DNA of 64,000 bases from Polyangia bacterium (GCA_030429545.1 JAUIFF010000004.1:186001-250000); one strand, 5' to 3'. Positions 46,282 through 55,889 are shown, numbered from the stretch's first letter. Notes: a model not told the origin generated them from the sequence alone. Made by a program: numbers and translations.

Positions 46282-49200
46282 TTAGGAGCGATCGGTGTTG
46301 TCGTTGTCGTCGAGGTTGATATCGACGTCGGCGACCGGGAAGGCCGGGGTCGGGCCGTCGCCCATGGCAAAGTCATGGGGTGGCTTACTTGGGGCAATGA
46401 GTGTAGGTACATTCATTTGCGCCGGGGGTTGTTTCACCTCGGGGACGTGACTGTCGCGGGCCGACAGCGCGTCGAGCATCCGCATCGCGTCCTCCTGCGA
46501 GTGGGCGATCAGGGTCTTGGCCTGACCTGTGGCCTCGACATCGACCGGGATATCGAGGGCCGGAGCCACCGCGGCATCGAGGTCGGGGAGGTCGACATCG
46601 GAGACATCGACATCGAGGGCTTCGCTGTCCGAGCCCGGCTCGATTCCGAAGAACTTGCGGCTGACCCAGCTCATTTGCATGTTGGTCACCATGCGGTCGA
46701 ACAGCAGGTAGACGACCGGAATGACAACCAGGGTGAGCGCGGTCGAGGTGATCATCCCACCAATGACACACACGGCCATCGGCGCACGGGCCTGACCACC
46801 CTCACCGAGGGCCATGGCCACCGGCAACATGCCAAAGATGGTCGCACCGGCGGTCATAAAGATCGGACGGATCCGGACCACCCCCGCGGCCACCAGGGCC
46901 TCAAACAACGGCTTGCCCGCTTCGCGTTCGGAGTTGGCAAAGTCGACCAGCAAAATCGCGGTCTTGGTCACCAAACCCATCAGCATGATGATGCCGATAA
47001 AGCTAAACAGGTTGAGGCTCATGTCGGTGAGGTAGAGGCCACCGAAGGCACCGATAACCGAAAGTGGTAGCGAGACCATGATGGTGATCGGTTGGATCAG
47101 GCTGTCGAACTGGGCAGCCAAAATCATGTAGACGAGGATGACCGCGAGGCCGAGGGCCAGCAGCATGCTGATGAACGAGTCGATCATCATCTCGGTGTTG
47201 CCCATCCAACCTGTGGTCAGGTGTTCGGGCACGACCCGGGCGACCGCGTCTTCGACGATTTTCTGGGCTTCACCGGTGGATATGCCCTTGAGGTCAGCCA
47301 AGACGAGGACCTGACGCATCCGGTCCTGACGCTCGATCTCACTGGGCCCCTCCTCGCGCTCTAGGGTCACGAGGTTGGCGAGGTCGATGAGCTCGCCACG
47401 GGCCGAGCGGACCTTGAGGTTGGCCAGCGACTCGAGGTTTTGTCGCTGATCCTCGGGCATTTGCAGGATGATGTCGTAGACACTGGCGCCGTCCTTGAGG
47501 GTCGAGACGGTGTCGCCGGCCATCAACGAACGCACGGTGCTGGCGATCGTCGCCACCGGCACGCCCTGGTCGGCCGCCTTGTTGCGATCGACGTGGATCG
47601 CCAGCTCAGGCTTACCTCCGCGGTAGGTCGTGTCGAGGTCGACAAACTTCCCGGTCTTGGCCAACTCGGCCTTCAGCGCATCGGCAGCTGCCACGACTTC
47701 GTCGAGGTTGTTGCCGCGAATCGAGTATTGAATCGGCTGGCTGCGAAAGCCCGAGTCGCCGCCGATCGGGTCGATCTTCTCGACCGTGATGATGGCTCCT
47801 TGGACATCTGCCATCCGCTCGCGGACCCAGTTCATGGCGTCGAACTGTGAGAAGTCGCGGTCGTGGGGCTTGGTCAGGGTCACCGTGATCTTGGCGCGGT
47901 TGACCTGACCCTGGGCTCCACCACCGATCGTCGTGAAGGTGTCCTGAACGTCAGGTAGATTTTGGCGGACATCCTCGGAGATCGCCCGAGTCGTAGCGAT
48001 AGTTGGCCCCAGGCGTGTCCCGGTTGGCATCTCGATGTTGATGGCAAACTCTGAACGGTCGTCGTTGGGAATGAACTCCGACTTGACCTGGGTGACCAGG
48101 AACACCGAGCCGACCATCGCGGTAATCGCCATCGCCAGGGTTGTCCACGGAAACCGCAGACACCAGCGCAAGATGGCGGCGTAGACCCGCTCGACCCCGG
48201 CAAACATCCGGTTGAAGCCGGTTTTGAAGGGGCGAAACAGCTTGCCGATGGGGGCGAAGATCATGGCAAACACACCGCGGCTCGGCGGCGCATGTTCGCT
48301 GCGCATGATTCGCGAGGCGAGCATGGGTGTCAGGGTAAAGCTGACCAGCATCGAGATCAGGACCGCCGCCGACACGGTCATGCCGAACTGAAAGAAAAAC
48401 CGCCCGACGATGCCCTGCATGTAGGCCACCGGGACAAACACCGCGGCGATCGACATGGTCGTGGCAATCACCGCAAACCCGATTTCCGAGGTTGCGTCGA
48501 GGGCGGCCTGGCGCTTGCCCTTACCCATCTCTAGGTGGCGGTAGATGTTCTCAATCACGACAATCGCGTCGTCGACCAAAATCCCGATCGACAGCGACAG
48601 CGCCAGCATGGTGAGGTTGTTGAAGGTAAACCCCATCATCTCCATGAACGTGAACGTTGCGACCACGCTGGTGGGGATTGCCAGGGCGGCGATAAACGTC
48701 GCCCGAATGTCGTGTAAGAACACCAGAATGATGATGACCGTGAGGACAGCCCCGATGATGAGGTCGTCGATCACGGAGTTGATCGAGTTCGATACGAACA
48801 CGGAGTTGTCCGAGGGGACAGCCACCGCGATGCCGCGCTTTTCAAGTTCCGGCGTGAGCTTGTCGAGGGTCTTGCGCACGCCCTTGGCAATCGACACTGT
48901 GTTGGCGCCACTTTGCTTGCGGACCACCAGTGAGACCGCCGACTCGCCATTCAAAAATGAGGCGGAGCGGGCATCTTCGACACCGTCGACGACGTCGGCG
49001 ACATCCTTGATTTTGAGACCGGTGTTGCGCCCGGGAATCAAAATCTCCTCGATCTCGCTGACCGAGTGGACCTCGCCCTTGGTTTTGACGGTGAGCTCCT
49101 GCCCACCACTTTCAAAGTAACCGGCCGGCAGCTCGATGTTTTGCGCCTTGATGGCGTTGGCGACATCGTCGACAGTAATCCCGTGGCCGACGAGTTTGCG

Positions 49201-49767
49201 CGGGTCGACATTGATTTTGATCTGGCGCTCGCGGCCACCGATGATGTCGACCGAACCGACACCCTGGACCTGCTGGACCTTTTGTTTGACCACGTCCTTG
49301 GAGATCTCGGTGAGCTGCTCGATCGGCAAGTCACTCGCCAACGCGACCTTTAAGACAGGTGCCGCACCGGTGTCGAACTTTTGCACGACCGGTGGTTCGA
49401 TGCCGTCGGGGAGGTTGCGTTCGATCGTCGCGATCTTGTCGCGGACCTCCTGCAGGGCCTTGTCGCCGTTGACTTCGAGCTCAAACTCCAAGATGACCTG
49501 AGAGACACTCTCGGAGTTGCGCGAGGTCATGCGCTTGACCCCGCCAAGCGACTGCAGGGCCTCCTCGATCTTGTCGGCAACCTTGGTTTCCATGGTTGCC
49601 GGGTCGCCACCGGGGTAGACGACCGTTGTGGTCACGATCGGAAAGTCGACGCTCGGGTAGAGGTCGACGCCTAGGCGCGGGAGGCTAAAAAACCCGAACA
49701 CCATCAGGGCAGCGATCAGCATCGCCGCCAAAATGGAGCGCTTAATGGAAATCTCTGCGAGTTTCAT
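46282..49767 (-). CDS. RND-family efflux pump (HAE-1/AcrB-like)
   Basis: 1161 residues. The N-terminus (IKRSILAAMLIAALMVFGFF) and the membrane-4 motif GILVDDAIVVIENIYRHLE with the paired aspartates of the proton relay are typical, as are PSVDFPIVTTTVVYPGGDP, VLAVTFTL-like loops and the C-terminal membrane repeat ending TALTLVVIPVVYLLFDRM. The protein uses the proton gradient to move drugs or lipophilic molecules to the exterior through the adaptor and channel. After the last span it has about 120 extra residues (DVDVSDVDLPDLD..., then a Pro/Asp tail), rare in AcrB relatives. Its ATG overlaps the adaptor stop (ATGA). Confidence 0.93.
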   Translation of the reverse strand: MKLAEISIKRSILAAMLIAALMVFGFFSLPRLGVDLYPSVDFPIVTTTVVYPGGDPATMETKVADKIEEALQSLGGVKRMTSRNSESVSQVILEFELEVNGDKALQEVRDKIATIERNLPDGIEPPVVQKFDTGAAPVLKVALASDLPIEQLTEISKDVVKQKVQQVQGVGSVDIIGGRERQIKINVDPRKLVGHGITVDDVANAIKAQNIELPAGYFESGGQELTVKTKGEVHSVSEIEEILIPGRNTGLKIKDVADVVDGVEDARSASFLNGESAVSLVVRKQSGANTVSIAKGVRKTLDKLTPELEKRGIAVAVPSDNSVFVSNSINSVIDDLIIGAVLTVIIILVFLHDIRATFIAALAIPTSVVATFTFMEMMGFTFNNLTMLALSLSIGILVDDAIVVIENIYRHLEMGKGKRQAALDATSEIGFAVIATTMSIAAVFVPVAYMQGIVGRFFFQFGMTVSAAVLISMLVSFTLTPMLASRIMRSEHAPPSRGVFAMIFAPIGKLFRPFKTGFNRMFAGVERVYAAILRWCLRFPWTTLAMAITAMVGSVFLVTQVKSEFIPNDDRSEFAINIEMPTGTRLGPTIATTRAISEDVRQNLPDVQDTFTTIGGGAQGQVNRAKITVTLTKPHDRDFSQFDAMNWVRERMADVQGAIITVEKIDPIGGDSGFRSQPIQYSIRGNNLDEVVAAADALKAELAKTGKFVDLDTTYRGGKPELAIHVDRNKAADQGVPVATIASTVRSLMAGDTVSTLKDGASVYDIILQMPEDQRQNLESLANLKVRSARGELIDLANLVTLEREEGPSEIERQDRMRQVLVLADLKGISTGEAQKIVEDAVARVVPEHLTTGWMGNTEMMIDSFISMLLALGLAVILVYMILAAQFDSLIQPITIMVSLPLSVIGAFGGLYLTDMSLNLFSFIGIIMLMGLVTKTAILLVDFANSEREAGKPLFEALVAAGVVRIRPIFMTAGATIFGMLPVAMALGEGGQARAPMAVCVIGGMITSTALTLVVIPVVYLLFDRMVTNMQMSWVSRKFFGIEPGSDSEALDVDVSDVDLPDLDAAVAPALDIPVDVEATGQAKTLIAHSQEDAMRMLDALSARDSHVPEVKQPPAQMNVPTLIAPSKPPHDFAMGDGPTPAFPVADVDINLDDNDNTDRS

Positions 49768-50807
49768 GACTCACTCTCTTCGTCGGCAGCACCCTCGGCA
49801 GCGGCTAGGGCAGCGTCGCCCGTGTTGGCCTTGAGGTTGAGGTCCGGGTTGTTGAGAACGTCGGGGTTTTGCGGAGCTGGCGGGGCGAATGCCTGCGAGG
49901 AAATCTCGACATACATCCCGGGCTTGAGCAGTCCGTCCTTGTTGGACAGGTGGGCGACGATCTCGACGGTACGCGTGATCGGGTCGACCATTGGCTGGAT
50001 CCGGGCGATGGTGGCCGTGCGCGAGATGTTGAGCGCGGGGAACTCAGCCGTGATTTCGCGGCCGACTTCGAGGGTTCGCAGCAGCATCTCGGGCAACTTG
50101 ACCCGCAGCTCCAGGGTTGTTTGATCCTGCAACAAAATCACTGGGGTCGGCGGCATCATGGTGACGGTCTCGCCAACCTGCTTAAACCGGCGGACGATCA
50201 GCCCGTCGAACGGGGCGATTGCAGCGGTATCGGCCCGGTTGCGACGGGCCATCGAGACCGCGGCCTTGGCCTGGGCAACTCCGGCTTCGGCCTGGTCATA
50301 GGCACTTTTGGCCTGGTCGTAGTTGGCACTCGAGATCGAGCCACGGTCCTTGAGTTTTTGCTGACGGTCGAGCGCGCGCTTGGCCTGGTCGCGGGCGATG
50401 ACCGCCCCGCTGAGCGAGGCCTGGGCCTGCTTGATACCGATGCTCTGGGCACCGCCAGCCAGGCGAAACAGGGTTGTGCCCTTTTTCACCGTATCGCCCT
50501 CCTCGACCAGGATGGCACTGATGGTGCCGGAGGCCTTGGGCCCGATGGTCGCCTCGCGAATCGGTGTAACTGCACCGACATAGCGCTCGAGCAGGTTTTG
50601 TTCACCCCCGGCGAGCGGCGAGCGACGCGACGAGTTTTCGACCTCTTTTTGGGCCTTGGCGACCGGGTCAAAGGCCTCCGAGTCCTGGGCTGGTGGCAGT
50701 CCGGACTTGCCAGGTTCGTTGCTGGTACAACCGCCTAGGCTCGCTGCTAGGAGCGCGAGGCCGAGGCCGGTGGAAAGAATGCTTTGCATACGCATGGCGG
50801 ATTTCAT
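49764..50807 (-). CDS. RND periplasmic adaptor lipoprotein (HlyD/AcrA-like)
   Basis: 347 residues. Signal and lipobox (LLAASLGGC) anchor it to a membrane. ATIGPKASGTISAILVEEGD is the lipoyl-like half motif. A helical hairpin (about 115-195, ASLSGAVIARDQAKRALDRQ), a beta-barrel (IAPFDGLIVRRFKQVGETV) and an Asn/Leu-rich C-terminus follow. It bridges the pump and TolC-like channel. Its start overlaps the stop of the regulator gene by ATGA, and its stop overlaps the pump start, so regulator, adaptor and pump are translated as a coupled message. A TGYANNTRCA site (50565) reads V-G-A-V-T-P. Confidence 0.9.
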   Translation of the reverse strand: MKSAMRMQSILSTGLGLALLAASLGGCTSNEPGKSGLPPAQDSEAFDPVAKAQKEVENSSRRSPLAGGEQNLLERYVGAVTPIREATIGPKASGTISAILVEEGDTVKKGTTLFRLAGGAQSIGIKQAQASLSGAVIARDQAKRALDRQQKLKDRGSISSANYDQAKSAYDQAEAGVAQAKAAVSMARRNRADTAAIAPFDGLIVRRFKQVGETVTMMPPTPVILLQDQTTLELRVKLPEMLLRTLEVGREITAEFPALNISRTATIARIQPMVDPITRTVEIVAHLSNKDGLLKPGMYVEISSQAFAPPAPQNPDVLNNPDLNLKANTGDAALAAAEGAADEESES

Positions 50808-51448
50808 TTGGGGTGGGCACCTTGCAAAAACATGTCGAAGATCAGGTCGGTCTTGGCCGCGAGATTCTTTGGGCAGCCCCGGCGGATCCAGGCAAAAATC
50901 ATGGCTTCGGTCAGGCCAGAAAAAAGCCCCGCGAGTTCGTCGGCGGGGATGTCCTGGCGAAGTTGTTTGGACTCGATTGCTTGTACAAATGCTTCACGAA
51001 CAAGCTGTTCGTGGAACTCGTGGAGGTCGTCGTTGCCCTCACCGATGTGGCGAAGCGAGCGAGCTTCGAGGCCGCCGCGCCGGATGTGGATCATGAACAG
51101 CGCACCGTTTTCTTCCAAAAAGCGCAGGGAGGTCTCGGTGATGGCTCGCAGCCGGGCGAGCGGCTCGGCGAGCTCAAGCGCCGGGGCGAGTTCCTCCTTC
51201 AGCCGGCTTTGGCCGCGCTTGAGGATCGACTCGAACACCTGGTCTTTGTTTTTAAAGTAGTTGTAGAGCGTACCTGCGGCGACACCGGCCTCGGCCGCAA
51301 TGTCGGCCATTTTGGCGTCGTGAAATCCGAGGCGACCGAACACCCGTTCCGCCGCGACTAGGATGGCTTCACGATAGGCCGCACGGCTCTCACTCCGCAC
51401 GGTTTCGCGCACGCTGGTACGCTTTGCTCTCGCTGATCTCGTCGCCAT
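50804..51448 (-). CDS. TetR-family repressor of the RND operon
   Basis: 214 residues from the ATG at 51448 (MATRSARAKRTS), which puts the basic N-terminus first; an ATG at 51472 is also in frame. The HTH is AAERVFGRLGFHDAKMADIA then AAEAGVAAGTLYNYFKNKDQ, with the recognition helix conserved as in TetR. The C-terminal ligand-binding domain is of the usual helical kind. It should repress its own operon until a ligand binds, and the palindrome at 51471-51496 is the likely operator. First gene of the operon, so autoregulation is direct. Confidence 0.9.
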   Translation of the reverse strand: MATRSARAKRTSVRETVRSESRAAYREAILVAAERVFGRLGFHDAKMADIAAEAGVAAGTLYNYFKNKDQVFESILKRGQSRLKEELAPALELAEPLARLRAITETSLRFLEENGALFMIHIRRGGLEARSLRHIGEGNDDLHEFHEQLVREAFVQAIESKQLRQDIPADELAGLFSGLTEAMIFAWIRRGCPKNLAAKTDLIFDMFLQGAHPK

Positions 51449-51470
51449 ACAAACACCGTTTCCCGATGTC

Positions 51471-51496
51471 ATTCATTTATATGAATCTCGATTCAT
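51471..51496. promoter_or_regulatory. likely TetR operator: overlapping ATTCAT/ATGAAT palindromes
   Basis: ATTCAT (51471) - TTAT - ATGAAT (51481), followed by ATGAATC-TC-GATTCAT (51481-51496), a perfect 7-2-7 palindrome. The three half-sites share one ATGAAT element and lie 23-48 bp upstream of the regulator's ATG. The region 51470-51600 is very AT-rich (TCATATTAATTTAG, CATATAAATG), fitting a promoter overlapped by an operator. No clean -35 can be fixed by eye on the minus strand. Confidence 0.65.
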
Positions 51497-51699
51497 GTCA
51501 AATGATTTCACAGTCATATTAATTTAGTTGTTTAAAATCATATAAATGCGGAATCCGAAATAATCGGCTCCGCACTCTACTTGACATAGTTAAGATGCTC
51601 GTTCACCGAATGAACTGAGGTTCATCACAGTGAATAGGCACTTCTGGGCGATTTAGTAGCTTCCCGTGAGGTGCGAATGCGCAATCTTGCGAGATCGCT

Positions 51700-53286
51700 T
51701 TATTGGAGCCAGCTGTCGATGGTGTCGACCGCGGGTGCGACCCATCCCATTTGCAAGTGGTTGATGCTCGAAAGCACCTCGGTTGCCACGGCCTGCCCGA
51801 TCCCAACCGTGTGGCTGCAGCTGTCGACAAACACGACGCCATCGCTGGGCCCACCGATTTCGTTGGGGATCCCGAGCATCATTTGGGACATGTCCCCCGG
51901 GTCGATCTCGCTGCAAAGCAGGTAGGTCTCGACGCTCGCGGGTACCGGAGACTGCAGCATGTCGGCGATCAGCGAGCCCTGGTCGATGGCAAACGCAATG
52001 CCCTTGCCGCGGGTGGTGGTTCCTTGATGCTGCATCGATTCGCCGTAGTAGGTCGAGTCGCTGTCGACCACCGCAAACTCACCGTTGCCGAAGTTGGCCG
52101 TGCCGGTGAGGGGAAAGCTGTCGTCTAGACGGGCGAGCATCTGGCGTTGCCCGACATAGAAGTCACCCATGGCCGTTTTAAGGATCGAATGCTCCGAACG
52201 GTCTTGCCACTGGCCGAACAACAACAACTCCTCGTGGGGAGAGGGCGAGTTGAGCATGCCACCGTAGTCGGGAAAGATCTGTGGGGCCGTGGCAGCTCCC
52301 CAGCGGTAGATGTAGTCGAGGCCCTTGTTGGGACCGCCGATCAAGATGAGCTTGCGGACATCTTGGGCATAGGGCGTGCCCCAGGGCTCTCGCACATCGG
52401 TGGTGTACAGCCGCGCGGCGAATGCCCCCTTGGACCATCCAATAAGGTCGACCTGCTCGTTCGCAGTACGGGCGCGGATGATGCGAATCGCCTGGTGGAT
52501 TTGCTCGGCCCAATGCAGGTTGTTGCCCTGGCCATGGGGGTACATCACGGCAAACACCGGGACGTCGCGGTCGACCAAATCCTGCATGAGCCCGGTTGCC
52601 GGGCACGATTGCTGGCCGCAGCCGTAATCGCCGAGCATACCGGGGTTGGCAAACGCCCGGTCAGGACTGTCGGTTGCCCCGTGGGCGAGCAGCACTGGAG
52701 TGCGCGAGTTCTCGGCCCATTTCGGTGCATAGTAAACTAAAAACACGCGGCGGTCGGGGACGGGGTCGTTGTCGAAGTAGGTCAGGTGGGGTTCGAGCAG
52801 GTGACTGCGCGGCCCGGGAAAATAGTCCTCGGGTGGCATTTCTGTGTCGACCATGCGCCAGCGTTCAACCCGGGCCCAGCCGTGGGCGGGATCGTCAAAC
52901 GCTTCTTCGAGGACAAGCCCAGCGAGCGGGTCGGGGTCGCCATCGGTTGTGGTTTCGCTGGTTTCTCCCTGCGTGGCCTCGGTTTCACCGGCCGTCGTCG
53001 GGCCGGTTGTGGGGCCAGTTGTGGGGCCAGTTGTGGGGCCAGTTGTGGGGCCAGTTGTGGGGCCAGTTGTGTCCGCGGTCGTGTCACCCGTCCCGTCAGT
53101 GGGATCGCCGGTTGGGCCGGCGGTATCCGAGCCCACTGCCGTCTCGCTGGTGTCGCCGGTTTCGCCCGTAGCAGCCGTCTCGCTCGCAGCGGTTTGCGTG
53201 CCCGTGCCCGAACAGGCGATGGGTGTGCATGCAAGTATGGCGGCAAGCAAGGTGAGCGGTGCGGTTGCGAGGTTGGGCCGACGCAT
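51700..53286 (-). CDS. lipoprotein alpha/beta hydrolase with Thr/Gly linker
   Basis: 528 residues. Signal ends PIACSG (Cys25 or nearby). A long Thr/Ser/Asp linker (to about 130) holds six TTGP repeats. The catalytic domain from about 150 shows an alpha/beta hydrolase: VLLAHGATDSP near the oxyanion, LIGWSKGAFAARL (G-x-S-x-G nucleophile elbow) and VRKLILIGGPNKG after it. The serine hydrolyses an ester or related bond. It resembles extracellular lipases or polyester hydrolases by size, but the substrate is unknown. It lies downstream of the repressor region on the same strand, with a 250-bp AT-rich gap, so is a separate unit. Confidence 0.75.
   Translation of the reverse strand: MRRPNLATAPLTLLAAILACTPIACSGTGTQTAASETAATGETGDTSETAVGSDTAGPTGDPTDGTGDTTADTTGPTTGPTTGPTTGPTTGPTTGPTTAGETEATQGETSETTTDGDPDPLAGLVLEEAFDDPAHGWARVERWRMVDTEMPPEDYFPGPRSHLLEPHLTYFDNDPVPDRRVFLVYYAPKWAENSRTPVLLAHGATDSPDRAFANPGMLGDYGCGQQSCPATGLMQDLVDRDVPVFAVMYPHGQGNNLHWAEQIHQAIRIIRARTANEQVDLIGWSKGAFAARLYTTDVREPWGTPYAQDVRKLILIGGPNKGLDYIYRWGAATAPQIFPDYGGMLNSPSPHEELLLFGQWQDRSEHSILKTAMGDFYVGQRQMLARLDDSFPLTGTANFGNGEFAVVDSDSTYYGESMQHQGTTTRGKGIAFAIDQGSLIADMLQSPVPASVETYLLCSEIDPGDMSQMMLGIPNEIGGPSDGVVFVDSCSHTVGIGQAVATEVLSSINHLQMGWVAPAVDTIDSWLQ
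53000..53072. repeat. 12-bp tandem repeat encoding TTGP units
   Basis: GGGGCCAGTTGT repeats six times in a row with almost no differences inside the hydrolase gene, encoding T-T-G-P on the minus strand. Because the units are nearly identical, this part of the linker must be of recent origin or prone to length change. Confidence 0.85.
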
Positions 53287-53424
53287 GTTCGGGACCTAGC
53301 ACAGCTTGCGCAAACATGCGCATCGTCGCAGCGGCTTTGGGCCGACCGTCGCGGTGTGCGTAGTCACTTGCGGACGCAGCGTGTTGGCTTTGCTAGCTAC
53401 GCTTGTAGCAGCAACAAAGCCCTG

Positions 53425-55017
53425 CTAGCCGGCGTAGGAGTCGTCCTGTTCGATCTTGCTGAGCACCCAGTCAAACTCGCCGGCGGTGAGGTGGGCCCCG
53501 CAGTATTCGCACGAGCCGGCCATGCCGATATTGAGGGGGGCACCACAGTTGGGACAGTTGTGGTCCAGGCGCGGTGCACCGCGAACTTTGGCCGCGCGGA
53601 TCAACGTCCAATACTCGGTGTAGGCGCGATTGTTGGTGCGGCTGCCCGAGACTTTGAGCCCGTCGGATTGGCGCACGGTGTAGTCGCGACCGGTCGCGTA
53701 GATCCGTAGGGTCACGGCATCGAAGTGGCGGTCGCGGATGGTTTTAACGACCTCGGTCCGCTTGACGTGCATGCCTTCGAGGACGTTGCGCAGGCCTTGG
53801 TTGCGGTAGGCGTCGATCCAGTACTGCAAATAGTTGTAGAGGCCATCGGAAACAAACGGGCGCACGGCGGTGAGGTCGAGCGCGGTCCAGCCGGCATTGA
53901 GCTCGGTGTAGATCATTCGCAGGCGGGCGGCCAGGCTTTCGCGCGTCACCTCTGGGTCGTCGCGGTGGAGCTTGGCAAACCGTTGCTCATACATCGGTTG
54001 GAACACGGTCGCCTTGTCGTTGCCGTATTCCGCGACGTTTTGGGTGAGGACCGGGGGGCGTTGTTCCTGGTGGTCGAGGCCGATCGACGACACGCTCCAG
54101 TCGAAGGTGCCACCCTCGACCGCCTGGTTGCAGTGGGCACAGCGATTTTGGTCGGAGGCGACATAGGGCGCACCACAGCTTGGGCAGTGCAGGCTGCGGG
54201 CGCCGGTGGGTGCCTCGGTTTGCACGGTGGCATCGCGGATCAGCAGCCAGCGCTCACGCAAATAGTAGGTGTGTAAATCGTCGGGCGTCCCGGCGGTGAG
54301 GTTGGCCTCGAACTTGAGCGTGACCTGAACGCGGTTGGGTTGGCCATCCCGCATGCGCGCGGTGTCGGGGATCACCACACTGTGTATATGCATGGCGCCG
54401 ATCACCACGTTGGACACCGGGACGTCTCTTGGCTGTCGGCGTTTGAGTTGTTTGCGCGCCCGCGGGCTGAGGTAGGGGGCGAGCGCTGCCATGGCTGCGG
54501 GATTGGCCCGGGCCTGGTGAGCTTGGGCGAACAGGCGGTAGGCAAAGTCCTCAAACAGCACCTGCGAAAATTCCGGGTCGAGTTTTCGCAGCCCGTTGAG
54601 ATTGGACACCCGGCTGACCGAACCCGCGGCAAACAGCTCCATGTCCTCGGGGGTCGCCGCCATGGCGCTGTCCCACGACTCTTTGTCGGTCTTGGCCTTG
54701 TTGAAGAACACAAACAGCATGATGCCGACCGTCAGCGGAATGCCGATGATCGGGTGTTCGAGGCATAGCCAAATCAAAAACACGATGGCATCGCCGTCAC
54801 CACCACCGCCACTGCTGCTGTAGGAACTGCTCGAGCCGCCACTGTAGGACGAACCACCGCCCGAGTACGAATGCCCGCCGCCGGGGCGCAGTGTTTCGGC
54901 AAGAACTTCGGGACAGGTAGATGCGTAGACCGCGACCACGACGGCAGCGGTAAAAAGCCGCGGGTAGCGGACCAGGGCCCAAAACACGGGGGAGCTGAGA
55001 TAGCTTGGGTTGTTCAC
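53425..55017 (-). CDS. Tim44-like membrane protein with two zinc ribbons
   Basis: 530 residues. A signal-like N-terminus (about 20-40) and a Gly/Ser/Tyr-rich stretch (GGGHSYSGGGSSYSGGSSSS) precede a membrane span (FLIWLCLEHPIIGIPLTVGIMLFVFF). Two Tim44-like (NTF2-like) halves follow (about 125-280 and 330-500), each ending in a zinc ribbon: CPSCGAPYVASDQNRCAHC and CPNCGAPLNIGMAGSCEYC. The halves look like an internal duplication. Tim44-like proteins often tether to membranes. Its ATG overlaps the stop of the TPM gene (ATGA), so the two are translated together. A TGYANNTRCA site (54383) codes for M-H-I-H. Confidence 0.72.
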   Translation of the reverse strand: MNNPSYLSSPVFWALVRYPRLFTAAVVVAVYASTCPEVLAETLRPGGGHSYSGGGSSYSGGSSSSYSSSGGGGDGDAIVFLIWLCLEHPIIGIPLTVGIMLFVFFNKAKTDKESWDSAMAATPEDMELFAAGSVSRVSNLNGLRKLDPEFSQVLFEDFAYRLFAQAHQARANPAAMAALAPYLSPRARKQLKRRQPRDVPVSNVVIGAMHIHSVVIPDTARMRDGQPNRVQVTLKFEANLTAGTPDDLHTYYLRERWLLIRDATVQTEAPTGARSLHCPSCGAPYVASDQNRCAHCNQAVEGGTFDWSVSSIGLDHQEQRPPVLTQNVAEYGNDKATVFQPMYEQRFAKLHRDDPEVTRESLAARLRMIYTELNAGWTALDLTAVRPFVSDGLYNYLQYWIDAYRNQGLRNVLEGMHVKRTEVVKTIRDRHFDAVTLRIYATGRDYTVRQSDGLKVSGSRTNNRAYTEYWTLIRAAKVRGAPRLDHNCPNCGAPLNIGMAGSCEYCGAHLTAGEFDWVLSKIEQDDSYAG

Positions 55018-55652
55018 GCCACCGCCTCCCGGTCATCGATGTCGTCGGGAAGTTCGTTGACGTCGTCGGCTGCCCGCGGGAGTTTTTCGCCGAGGATGGG
55101 GCCCAACGTTTTCAGTGCATCTGCAATTTTGACGACATTGGAGCCGGCCAGCATCTCGACACGCAGCGTGCGAACGGCTGCCTGCCAAGCCGGGTTGTCC
55201 GCGGTTGCCTGGGCCACCGCCGCATCGCACACGATTTCGATGGTGCGTTCAAAAATCGAGATGTACACCAGCATCCCGGTGCGTCCCTGGGTCAGGCGCA
55301 CACCCTTGGCAAAAAACGTCGACTGGGCTGCCTCGCGGACCCTCGCCCGGCGCCCGAACTCGGTGGTGAACAACCGCTGGCACGGCGGGAAGTTGTGGCA
55401 GACGATGCCGACAATCAGGCCGGCGAGTGCCGGGTCGATCAAAAACCAGTGCAGGGCAAACGGAGCCTCGGCATACAGCAGCACCGCGGACATCAACAGC
55501 GAGGCGATGAATGCCGCGGTGACGGTCGTATGGCTGTAGTTGCCGGAGCGTGGTCGCACCGAGATCACGACCTCGGCACTGGAATGCGATTCGATCGATT
55601 GAATCGCCGCCTTTAGGGCCTGCTTGCCCCCTTCGTCTAGAAATCGCGCCAC
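55014..55652 (-). CDS. TPM/TLP18.3-like domain membrane protein
   Basis: 212 residues from a GTG at 55652 (RFLDEGGKQALKAAIQSIE). The first part (SIESHSSAEVVISVRPRSG) recalls the TPM-domain start. Two spans follow (AAFIASLLMSAVLLYAEA and LIDPALAGLIVGIVCH). The second half (TGMLVYISIFERTIEIVCDAA) matches the TPM end pattern, that is, a TPM fold interrupted by two spans. Function in bacteria is unclear (TPM proteins may be repair or phosphatase-like). Overlap with the Tim44-like gene suggests a working pair. A TGYANNTRCA site (55116) reads I-A-D-A-L. Confidence 0.65.
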   Translation of the reverse strand: MARFLDEGGKQALKAAIQSIESHSSAEVVISVRPRSGNYSHTTVTAAFIASLLMSAVLLYAEAPFALHWFLIDPALAGLIVGIVCHNFPPCQRLFTTEFGRRARVREAAQSTFFAKGVRLTQGRTGMLVYISIFERTIEIVCDAAVAQATADNPAWQAAVRTLRVEMLAGSNVVKIADALKTLGPILGEKLPRAADDVNELPDDIDDREAVA

Positions 55653-55889
55653 GTGCCGGAGATGATAAACAATTCGCCGGCGCGATCGATTGTCATTGCC
55701 ACGGATTGTGTTCGGCAATCGGGGGCCGGCGCGGTATCGACAAGCCTAAATCCGCGCAAACAACTTGTATTGTCAAAACAATCGAGCACGTGCGCGGAGA
55801 TTGCTGGCGATGCTCGAAAAAGGGCGAGCATGACGGTGTTACGAGTAGGGTGACAGGCCGGGGGCAAACCGGCTAACGTCCCCCCAAGC

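Noticed and set aside
45574-47070. 498-codon open frame on the plus strand
   Set aside because: Antisense over the TolC-like and RND genes. No domain, and the real genes are unambiguous.
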